This document shows positions 55,263 through 64,000 of a stretch of DNA of 64,000 bases, in pieces. The position numbers and the translations under genes were made by a program. This DNA is from Ochromonas danica. Lineage: Eukaryota; Sar; Chrysophyceae; Chromulinales; Chromulinaceae. The notes beneath the pieces were generated by a model. That model was not told where the DNA came from and did no database searches. It was given only the letters and a program-made list of their open reading frames with translations. The first letter of the stretch is position 1. Every line of letters begins with the position of its first letter. Location: NCBI GenBank assembly GCA_015146655.1, contig VKHL01000032.1, forward strand, positions 62,001-126,000. The letters are read 5' to 3'.

Positions 55263-56888
55263 TCACTGTAGCATGCTTCTATTCAAATGCATATAGGCAA
55301 CCTGTCTGGAGCCAGAGCTAGCATTACACCAATTGAAAACAATCATTTGGAAATCAAAGGACCACGCAGGATGTACATCACATCTCCAAGATCGATCCTC
55401 TTTGCCTCCCACGATGAAGTTGTCACGATTCTTCTTCTTGGGACTTCTCATCTAAGATTATACAAAATATGTTAGGATTGACTGATTGAAACAAGTAATA
55501 CAATTGTAATACAATTGAAGACTACAGTACCTGTGCTACAGCAGTCACTTGCTTAGTCCAAGTATCTACAAGGATAATTGGTATGTGGCTAGAAGGAACG
55601 GAAGAACATATTCGACCACGCTCTACCTCTTTCTCATATGCATCTGTTAGAAAGTGGCGTCCATTGGAATGGAAAGAAGGGTGTCCAAAGCCGAATTCCC
55701 AGGCAACATAAAGCACAAGACTGTCATTCTTTCTCTTGGTGAGGGGTTGCCGACTAATATCCGAATATGGAACAACTTGAAATTGTTTATGAAATAGAGG
55801 TAATGAAGAAGACAAACTGTCAACATCAATAACGACTGTAGACCATGGAGATAAACTTCTTTTGTTTGGCCAGCTATTTGAACGAACTACTACATCCGCT
55901 GCGATGTTGAGAGAGATGTGGTGACTCTCAGGAATCCAGTTAGGATGGTTGGCATCAACTAAGTTGACAATTTTCCCATCCACTGTTCTAAATGGTCTAG
56001 AAGCCCAAGAGAAGAGATAACGAATACTATCACCTTTAGCAGAGAGCACTAGAAGGTGTTGTACTCTTACTCTTCCTCCACCAGTCACACTGAAGAAATG
56101 TCGTTGTGGATCTTCTAATGTACGTAATACAAACAGAATGTACTCTCTATCAGATGACCATTTTGTATGGAAACCATAAATACGTTTTTGTCTTGCAGAA
56201 ATACCAATTGCATCGGCCATCTGTTGTAGTCGATAGAGTAGATGACACTGACCTGTTATGACATTATTAACATAAATACCATCCTGTTCTAAATCAAGTT
56301 GTTGCATAGAAGGATTGGGATAGTCTAATCCATATCCTTGTTGGGTGTATTGTATCTTGTAGAGATTAGGAGAGACTGTGAAGAGTCCATCCTGTGAGAC
56401 ATGATAGACAGGACAGGCCAACTGCTTGGATATGCCCGACTTCATCTCAACGGCCACACCATAGGCTCTTCTGTGAGTTGTCTTAGTGAGAGCTTCTTGG
56501 TTGTAGAAGAGCACGTCAGAAGAGTTTAGACGTCCCCATTGCACTTGACAACCCACTTGAGCACCCCAAGCAGTGGAAGTAGCAATCTCTTGTAGAACAG
56601 AATGATTGCCATGAGAGAGAGAAGAAACATACACGATAGCTGAGCCCTTCCTGTCTAGAGGGAGTCGAGTGAAGGCGAGATAGTTGCCTGATGGACTGAT
56701 AGCGGAGGAGTCAAAGAAGCGATGGATGGTATGACTGTCCTCACCACTACTACCATCACCACTACTACCACTACTACTATTGTTACTATAGTAGTAGTTG
56801 TTATTGTTGTTGAGAATGATTGTGTTAATGGAATGATTCCAAGCTGTCTCACATATTATTTCTCCAACAAAACAACATGGCAAATTGC
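55263..56888 (-). CDS. TolB-like beta-propeller protein (5' exon not found)
   Basis: Two exons are clear: 56888-55531 and 55451-55263, about 515 residues. WD/TolB-type strands recur, with SPSGNYLAFTRLP, WSSDREYILFVLRT and FHSNGRHFLTDA. The last exon supplies the closing blade CDVHPAWSFDFQMIVFN and GSRQVAYMHL. This resembles the propeller of oligogalacturonate-lyase or DPP-N-terminal-type proteins rather than canonical WD40. The frame opens at a TTG, with a splice acceptor (TTTTAG at 56889-56894) just upstream. I could not find an upstream exon of the right phase before the divergent gene at 57123, so the N terminus is missing. An Asn/Tyr/Ser-rich stretch follows the first 25 visible residues. 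Confidence 0.7.
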
Positions 56889-57122
56889 CTAAAATAAAGA
56901 CTAATATAAGCCAAATCCACTCAATCTTTTCAAATCTTATTAGCTATACGCTGCTATACACAATCTACTCAATTCTCATCCTTGGGCATCCACAATCTGG
57001 CCATCTGTATTTCTGGCTATCTGATTATCTGGCTACTTGGAATTCTGGCTGTCTGGGTTCAGAGGGGAAACGGTTAGTCAAGCATAGCGATGACTTGTTA
57101 TTGTTATTCCTTATGAAGCACT

Positions 57123-59129
57123 ATGAAACGAGGACTTCATTTAAAGATTCTTCATCGTCATCATGGTCAATGCGATGAAAGTCTACAAGAAGATCTTCAA
57201 GCAGGCAATCAAGCCTATGAAGAACGAATTGCTGCATTGAAAATGTTTCGTAAAACAACAAAACAAAAACAAAAATCATCAACTTATCTAACAGAATGGA
57301 AAGCAGAACATGCACGATTAGAAGGTCTAGCCTTTGGTTATCAACGGTCTATGGAGGATCTGTGGAGTCATCTCATCACCACAGGACCTGATGAAGCCTC
57401 TCCTATCTATCAGATCTTATCCATCCAAGAAGAAGATAAAGCTAATCGAGGTAGATTAGCAATAGGATTAAAACAACAATTAGATGATTTGAAAGATCTT
57501 ATAGCTCAAGTTTCTCGTGAGAGAAGAAGAAGTAACAACAACAACAGCAGCAAGAAACAACAACTACCCCATAACAATAACAATAACAATAACAATAATA
57601 CTATTAATAGTAGTAGTAACAGTAAGAATAGCAGCGATGGCGGTGATGGTGATGGTAATGGTAATGGTGATGATGTGAGTGACAACAGTCTACTGCCTTC
57701 CTCTCTCTTAGCGGATCTCTTCTTACAATTCCGACAAAGTCATGCCCAACAATGGGAAGAACTCAAAAGAGAAGAAGTTCAACTTCGCCAGTCCCTTGCC
57801 TTCTGTTCCCATGCGATTGAAGAGAAGATTCGATTGGATGGGATGAGAGAAGAAGAGGCAGCTTTCCATGCTGACCTATTAGACATCCTTCGACAAGAAG
57901 CACGTGGTAGCAGTGGTCACAACCATTCACTTGATCAGAATGAGAATGAGAATGAGAGTGGTTTAGATGAGATGGATGTTGGAGCAGCAGAAGTCATTCA
58001 AAGCTATTTAGAACGATTAACAGTATTAGATAAAGCCTATGAAGAAGAAGCACAGAAGAAAGAAAAGGAAAAGTCTGACTTCTGCACTTCCATTGGAATA
58101 GATCTCTCTTCTTCATCATCTTCATCATCTTGTTCGGCAAGTAAAGGCTGGGAAGTGAGCCATCATGATGTCTTTGTTAAAATCTATCGTAAGGCACAAT
58201 TAACAGGAATGAAGCGTCAACTCATGCTTAGTCTTCTTCAATCTGAATTACCTTCTCATAGTCTGGATGAGATCTTACTTCATGAGGAATGGTATCGCAA
58301 GATGAAGTTCATTCAAGCCAAGTATAAAGACAGTGAGAAAGACTATCGAGTGAAGAGACAAGACCTTCTAGATGAAGCACGACGAGCTGTTCGCAGTTAT
58401 TTTGATAATAAACGACAAGAAGAGGAAAATGACAAACTATTAGAAGAACAAGAAATGAGAAGATATGAGTTACATAAAAGACTTGCTGCCCTTCGTGAAG
58501 AGAAAGAAAAGGAATTGCAAGATCGTTTGGCAGCTCTTCAAAGTGAACAAGCGACAATGACAGCCATGCAAGAGGAAGAAATGCGTCTAATGGAAGCAGA
58601 ACGACAAAAGAAGAAAGAAGTATTGGCTCAATATCATCAGTTAAAACAAGCGCAACTTGAAGAGCAAGAGAGGAAAAAAGCTGAGCAAGAAGCAGCAGCA
58701 GCCGAGGCCTTGAAAACATTAATTGAGAAGAATCGTTCGAAGGTTGAACTTCGTGCACAGAAATTCCAAGAGAAGCAACAAGAGAAGAAGTTAAAACAAG
58801 AAGAAGCGCAACGCCAAGAGGAAGAAAGAATAGAACTATTGAATAGGTTGGCTCAACAAGCGTCTTATTGGAATGCTATCCAAGACATTAAGTCACGACT
58901 AGATCAAGCAACGATCAGTAGTAAAGCTCAAGAATATACTCCTATGGAAGCACCGACCCGTGGACATTTCCCGTTGCAAGGATTTGTGGATGCAAAGATT
59001 GTCAAAGATGCACGATTTCGTTTAGTGGAGGCTTTGAGAATAGCCAACATTCATAACTCCTCGGCTGCTCGTGATGCTGTCTTACAATTTTGTCCTCGTC
59101 CACATCTTGCCATCCACGGCCTCATCTAA
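57123..59129 (+). CDS. CCDC148-like coiled-coil protein
   Basis: 668 residues in one exon. The chain is coiled coil throughout, apart from an Asn/Gly/Asp-rich low-complexity segment at about 140-190 and a short Ser run. A long uninterrupted charged helix runs at about 440-600. The C terminus (GFVDAKIVKDARFRLVEALR, then an NIHNSSAARD helix) resembles the C-terminal D.RFR..EAL..AGL pattern I associate with CCDC148, a coiled-coil protein found in ciliated organisms. Function is not established. The assignment rests on that C-terminal motif and general architecture, so it is tentative. The start is the first ATG, 235 bp from the divergent propeller gene. Confidence 0.55.
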   Translation: MKRGLHLKILHRHHGQCDESLQEDLQAGNQAYEERIAALKMFRKTTKQKQKSSTYLTEWKAEHARLEGLAFGYQRSMEDLWSHLITTGPDEASPIYQILSIQEEDKANRGRLAIGLKQQLDDLKDLIAQVSRERRRSNNNNSSKKQQLPHNNNNNNNNNTINSSSNSKNSSDGGDGDGNGNGDDVSDNSLLPSSLLADLFLQFRQSHAQQWEELKREEVQLRQSLAFCSHAIEEKIRLDGMREEEAAFHADLLDILRQEARGSSGHNHSLDQNENENESGLDEMDVGAAEVIQSYLERLTVLDKAYEEEAQKKEKEKSDFCTSIGIDLSSSSSSSSCSASKGWEVSHHDVFVKIYRKAQLTGMKRQLMLSLLQSELPSHSLDEILLHEEWYRKMKFIQAKYKDSEKDYRVKRQDLLDEARRAVRSYFDNKRQEEENDKLLEEQEMRRYELHKRLAALREEKEKELQDRLAALQSEQATMTAMQEEEMRLMEAERQKKKEVLAQYHQLKQAQLEEQERKKAEQEAAAAEALKTLIEKNRSKVELRAQKFQEKQQEKKLKQEEAQRQEEERIELLNRLAQQASYWNAIQDIKSRLDQATISSKAQEYTPMEAPTRGHFPLQGFVDAKIVKDARFRLVEALRIANIHNSSAARDAVLQFCPRPHLAIHGLI

Positions 59130-59283
59130 ATGAACTTTTCTATTTGGTATAGACTCTTTATTCATGTATTCTATTGTAAGTAAGTAAGCAAGCAAGCAAA
59201 TAACCATATCTCTCTCTTATCTCCCCATGAAAGGAAACAGCGTTAAGATGGTTAATTCATAAATACTATGCAAGACCAAGTCA

Positions 59284-62200
59284 CTACTTCTTCTTGGCGA
59301 GCTCAAGCAATGTTTTCAATCCCTTGATCCAATCCTTATGATCATTCCACGAAGTAGTCACCAAATCCTAATAGATAATAATGAAAACAAGGCATATATG
59401 TTATCTCAATCGTTCACACTCAGCTAAAGGATGCATTTCACTCACCGCCTGTATAGAGGTAGCAGCAGGATAATTCTTGTTCACCACATTGTCCATGAAA
59501 AGCGCAAGCTTCTGAAGAATGGATTCATCCAGTTGATTGGCTTTCAGCTTGTCACATAACGCAGTGTACGAAGTTCTAATCGCAGCAACCTGCTTCTTCT
59601 CGGTAGGATTGAGCGAACTTGCTGTACAAAAACAGAAAGAAATCAGAGAAAGAACACATTGACAGAGCACTACGACTCACCTGCGATGGCCTCAATCATC
59701 TGACCGAGAGCAATAATCGAATCCACCTCAACGGGAGCAGTAGAAACAGCAGACGGTTCAGAAGTACTGGCCGAGGAAGAACTCACCACCGGACGACTCG
59801 TTTCGGCTAATGGCAGCTGGGAAATTGTTGGGACGACTTCAGGGGCTGCCGGGGCTGCCTTGGCTGCAGGGGAAACAGAATCGTAGGAACTAACAGGATT
59901 AGGCACGAATCCAGGATACTGAGGAACAGCAGAAGGAGTTGGAGCGGGCGCAGGGACAGATGGTAAGCTAGGTGGATCCCACTGAGACTGTCCAGTTGCC
60001 TGATTAACATAGTAGGGCCTATTCGAGCTAGGGTCAAAGAGCTGGAGCCAACCTGCTGGAAGAGCAGGTGCTGCGGGGGTTGGAGCAGCAGGAGCAGCAG
60101 CAGCAGCGGCAGTCAAAGGATTGACTGGTGCTACCGAGGCATTGGCGGGAGTAATACTGAGAGCAGCTGTAGCTTGTTGGATAGCACTTGACGCATCCGC
60201 AACACCGGGCTTTTGGCGCACAGCATTTGCAGTCGGTTTGGTAGTTGCTACATTAGGGAGCGCTTGGGCAGCAGCAGTAGATGCAGCAGCCGCAGCGGTC
60301 TTCGATTGTTCAACAACAACTTTAGTGAAAGGAAAAGGAGGGGGCCTGGATCCAGCAGGTTTGTTACCAGCATGATAAATACGATCCATAAGAACGCTCT
60401 CCGCGATACTGCTGCCTTTCAAATAAGACGAGGCAGCACTCAAACGACCTTGATTCACTAATATTTCACCATATTTAGCAAAGAATGTTCCACACTCAAC
60501 TCCTAAATTGTCAGTTGGATTGGCATGGGTAAATACCATAATTTTCTCAACGTAATCCTGCAGAGCATTCACATCAAGCTGTCCGAGACGATTGCTGGCA
60601 GCTTGTAATTCTTCTGTCCAAAACGCGATGGTGCGAGACACATTAGCAGCACACATGAAGCATAACGCGGCTGAGTGCTTATCTCCCAGTTCGTTCTCCA
60701 ACCGAGTTGCAAGAGCCTCGCACAGTTGAGAAAACTCTTCACTTTTGCCATAAGTGCTCAATAAAGCAAGAGTCTCCCGCCAATTTTGCAAATCTGATGA
60801 TAGAACAAAGCTCATCAACTGATTCTTGATAACGGCATGAAGGACATTGAGGAAGGGATGTTTATTGCGCTGTCGCTCAAAGAATGCTGCTTGTGTTCTG
60901 GCTCTTAATTCATGATCTCCACATTGAGCCAAAAGTAAAGCCTCTGCCAACATACCTGCAGCTAAGCAGCAATCAACAGCCAGGCCAAAATTTCCCACAA
61001 CAACTGCTCTGCGGATGGTAGGCTCGGCTTCCTCCCAGCTCATCACTAAATCTACCATCTCATCAACTTTTCCTTTGAGGTTAGGATCACTGGCGATGTC
61101 GATCGACGACCTAATCTTCGTGGGAAAAGAAGGAGATGTGTTGCCAAACAATTCCTCGGCTGATTCAGTTGTCTTGATTTCAGTAACTTCACCATTGCGA
61201 GATATGAGGTATTTACTGGCTGCCTCAACAATAGTCTTACTGTCAAACCCCAAATAAGTGAGGAGCTCTTCTCGTGCATTGGCTCCAAAGCAAATTACAT
61301 TCATCAGACTCCAAACTTTGCGGGCCTCTGGATCACTTGACTGTTGGCTTTTGTATTCGCAAAATTCTTTATACTGGCCTTTAGAGATGAAGTCGTGAAA
61401 GTTATCACTTGCAGCTACTACCTCAGGGTTTTCTTCGACTTGGAAGATCTGCAACTTTGAACCTGTTGTTGTCTTCTTGGTGGCACTGGCCGTGGCTGCT
61501 GGAGCGGGGTTGTTAACAATATTCACCAATTTCCCACCAAAACCGAAAGTCGCTCCAACAGGTCTTCTTAGCCATTTGGGAGCCCTGCCAGAGCGAGATG
61601 GGGCACCAGACATGGAAAAGAATTGAACCTTTCGATCAAATGAAGCAGCTGAAACGACAGCAGGCAGACAAGGTGACCAGGAAACATGGTATCTGCGGTG
61701 GCTGGCGGAAGACGCCAAGGATCCAAACACATTCTGTTCTGACTGATAAGTGCTGTGTTCTACATCGCGCACAGGCAACTCATAAGCAGGTTGCAAATGA
61801 AACAGATCCCAGAGGATGGTACGATTATCCTTTCCACAAGAAAGTAAGAGAGAGGAGTCATTGGGACACCAGGAGACAGAGAGAACACCCTCGGTATGAC
61901 CCTGCAAGGTAGCTAATGGCAAGGAAGTACTTGAACGAAGATCCCATAACTTGATGACAGGATTACGGTCATCCCCACTAGCAGTGACAATATGCAAACC
62001 TTGATCAGGATTCCAGGCGATATCAGAGACAATACCACCAGAAGGGTCGCGAAGCTCACACCTAATCACCATGAAAATCACATTAGACAAGGAAGATTAC
62101 ATCAAGCCCACTCGCTTACCAAGCTCTCTTTTGACGTAAATCCCACACAAAGCAAGAACCATTTTGAGCAGAGGATGCCAAGATATGCACCACTTGAGAA

Positions 62201-62938
62201 TTCCATGCAACTTGTGTTACATCAGCAGTATGTTTGGCATTACTTGGTGGAGGAGCAGGGATGAAAACACTTGGTGATTCAGGAGTTTCTAAAGAAGTGA
62301 CATAGATCTCTCCATCACTGCCACCTGATGCCAAGAGATGAGATGATTCCTTATGAGGATTGAAATGTAAGCCACGAATAGCTCCTTGATGTTGTTCCAT
62401 GGAGACTAATAAGGCATCTTCATCTCCAACCGAGAGCTTAGATGGATTCCAGACATTAATCGTGCCGTCTGTCATACCACCTGCAATCAGACCAAGTGAA
62501 AAACTATCACGATAATTGGCCATCTGAGACCAACCAATAGAAGCAAATCGTGCACTATATCCACAAGTAAAACAAATCAAGAAAGGTTAAGATAATCCAT
62601 AACAACAGACAAATGGACTTGATTACCTAGCTCGTGCTTTTCCCACAATCGAAGTGGAATAGTCACCCGCAGTGGAAAAATCCAAAGCATGAACTTCTAA
62701 TTCACCACCATGGTCATCAAAACCAATACCAGAAGAATCCTTTTAATAGAGAGAGATAGAGGGAGAGAGGGAGAACGAGAGAGGAGGGAAAATTGAATTA
62801 ATTCTCTTATTAATAATGTTATGATATTATTTTATGTCTTATTACCTTTGTACCTAAAGCAACCAAATTGGGCTTGTCAGCAATTGGACTCCAAGACACA
62901 ACAGCTCCTTTATCTTCAATGACTTTCAATAATGACAT
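59284..62938 (-). CDS. SEC31: COPII coat subunit Sec31 with an internal WW domain
   Basis: Six exons: 62938-62846, 62739-62627, 62554-62120, 62061-59681, 59621-59446 and 59367-59284. The total is 1093 residues. Sec31 forms the outer cage of COPII vesicles at ER exit sites with Sec13. WD40 repeats occupy residues 1 to about 350 (SWSPIADKPNLVALGTK, GGMTDGTINVWNP, WDLRSSTSLPLATLQGHTEG). A helical ACE1-type region follows (about 500-700, RRAVVVGNFGLAVDCCLAAG and LSTYGKSEEFSQLCEALATR). An Ala/Pro-rich linker contains a WW domain at about 880-912 (LPAGWLQLFDPSSNRPYYVN, then GQSQWDPP). The C terminus is a helical Sec31-type domain of about 120 residues. The WW domain is not a usual part of Sec31. 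Confidence 0.9.
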
Positions 62939-63334
62939 CTTGTAGATCCTTCCAGAGGAGACGATGAAATCGAAGATAATCTAATCCCAACACAGACTCT
63001 TGACACAGTCCCACTCCTGGTCTACCAGCAGGTCTAAACCTCCAGAAAGCCAAAAAACCTCCCCCTCACCATCCCTTATGGAAGATTAGACGGACATAGA
63101 TGATAAGAGAGAATGTATGTCTTGATCAAGAATGCATTACAAGGATAAAGAAGAGAAGAGATAGTGGATACCATCCATTGTTTTCGTAATACTGCATGCA
63201 CTCTTTTCTCTGAATACATCCCAGACTTTATACTGTATCACAATTGGAATTCCACACCATTTCCATGGAATGCCCTCCCAGAAATCAGAGCAAAGGGAGA
63301 TTTGCATTGATTATCATCTGTTTTGTGAACTTCC
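62939..63334. promoter_or_regulatory. Divergent intergenic region, SEC31 / membrane protein
   Basis: 396 bp between divergent ATGs at 62938 and 63335. No RNA gene or repeat is seen. It should contain both promoters. Confidence 0.45.
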
Positions 63335-64000
63335 ATGTCACAAGCACCAGTCGCTGAACATGCTGAAGAGATCTATTTCTATCTTTTCCATGTCTCTCAA
63401 AAAGCTCAACGGATTATCTCCGTGAAGACAATAATGAATCTTTGCTTTCTGATCTTCTTAGCCGAAAAGTTGAAGAATGATGACACACTCACTTGGGCTG
63501 GAGTATTCATGCCTTTATTTGCTGTCAACTTTCTTGTACTTTGTACTGAAGTAGATGAGGCAGTCTTTCTATGGAATGCTTCAGATGCGCCATTGCGATT
63601 GTTAAAACCTTTAGCTTCCCTCTCTGACATCACTTCGTCCATCTATGCTAAAGGATTGATCTGCTATTGGTTAACTTCAAGAAAAATCCCCTATGGTGGT
63701 ATAACTGTTCTTCTATTACCAAGCTGGTTACTAATTATCGCATCCACAGTCATGCGCTGTTGGATTGCTCGACGACGTCTTCCACCAGAATTAACAAATC
63801 GACATCGCACTGCCAGCTATATCAGTGCAGCTATCTATTTCTTGGTTCGAGGTCTTCAACCTAGTCTAATTACATTGAAAATAGACGATTTGATTCTAGG
63901 AAGTTGGTTTGCAACATTTTCACCATCTTTTGCCTTGACTTTCATGAGCATTGGCGCTTCTATTCTCTTACTATCCGCCATTCCTTGGGTACATCTTAAT
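63335..64000 (+). CDS. Multi-pass membrane protein, 5' part (TMEM185-like)
   Basis: ATG 63335 opens a frame without a stop for 222 codons to the window edge. Hydrophobic segments occur around residues 35-45, 58-72 (WAGVFMPLFAVNFLVL), 110-120, 128-145 (ITVLLLPSWLLIIASTVMRC), 175-185 and 205-222. The second segment and its setting (LKNDDTLTWAGVFMPLFAVN) recall the L.LD..I.W...F.PLW pattern of the TMEM185/TMEM60 family. This is a weak match. Function is unknown. The 3' end lies outside the window, so introns further on cannot be excluded. Confidence 0.6.
   Translation, partial: MSQAPVAEHAEEIYFYLFHVSQKAQRIISVKTIMNLCFLIFLAEKLKNDDTLTWAGVFMPLFAVNFLVLCTEVDEAVFLWNASDAPLRLLKPLASLSDITSSIYAKGLICYWLTSRKIPYGGITVLLLPSWLLIIASTVMRCWIARRRLPPELTNRHRTASYISAAIYFLVRGLQPSLITLKIDDLILGSWFATFSPSFALTFMSIGASILLLSAIPWVHLN

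Noticed and set aside
1-64000. CRISPR arrays, transposases, integrated viral genes, rRNA
   Set aside because: I read both strands for these and saw none. The tandem repeats present are simple microsatellites or gene duplications.

Overview
This is nuclear DNA from a eukaryote, most likely a flagellated or ciliated unicellular organism. Almost every gene has short GT-AG introns (about 50-200 bp, many in phase 0). The proteins are eukaryotic: Mediator subunit 4, GINS PSF3, TIPIN/Swi3, Sec31, PDCD4 and a kinesin. At least one is a strong axonemal marker (CFAP263/CCDC113) and another is CCDC148-like. TAA, TAG and TGA all end genes, so the code looks standard. Asn, Ser, Gly and acidic runs are common, and dinucleotide repeats sit inside introns. 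I cannot fix the lineage from sequence alone. I saw no retroelement, transposase, viral gene or CRISPR array.

Layout. 1-13 kb: a partial EF-hand/coiled-coil gene, MED4, a bacterial-type glutamyl-Q tRNA(Asp) synthetase, and two large unrecognised genes. 13-20.5 kb: an acidic protein with a DDFGDF motif, CFAP263, a secretory ankyrin protein, a short-chain dehydrogenase, and an acidic protein of unknown role. 20.6-25 kb: two tRNA-Pro genes (anticodons CGG and AGG), two fold-back hairpins, an F-box-like/LRR gene and a decayed dehydrogenase. 25-33.5 kb: a nine-exon TPR gene and a kinesin, divergently arranged around an inverted repeat. 33.7-40 kb: PSF3 and a 1641-residue double-Cache/TPR/VWA membrane receptor. 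40.7-48.3 kb: three near-identical secreted beta-propeller genes in tandem, carrying a duplicated piece of the neighbouring TIPIN gene. 48-64 kb: TIPIN, a phosphopantetheinyl transferase, a small possibly myristoylated protein, a Kazal inhibitor, an exon-per-repeat ankyrin gene, PDCD4, a TolB-like propeller, a CCDC148-like coiled coil, Sec31 with a WW domain, and the start of a multi-pass membrane protein.

The most unusual signal is in the tRNA genes. Both tRNA-Pro genes are complete apart from 27 and 23 extra bases inside the T-loop. The extra bases can be folded as bulge-helix-bulge introns whose removal restores canonical 7-base T-loops in both genes. The two inserts differ in sequence but occupy the same site, which suggests ectopic tRNA introns in a nuclear genome. 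The Cache-TPR-VWA receptor and the homogenised beta-propeller array are the next most interesting.

Start codons were checked on the DNA. Where an open frame began with GTG or TTG, the first in-frame ATG was used. Exon limits are my own calls from splice signals and reading-frame continuity.
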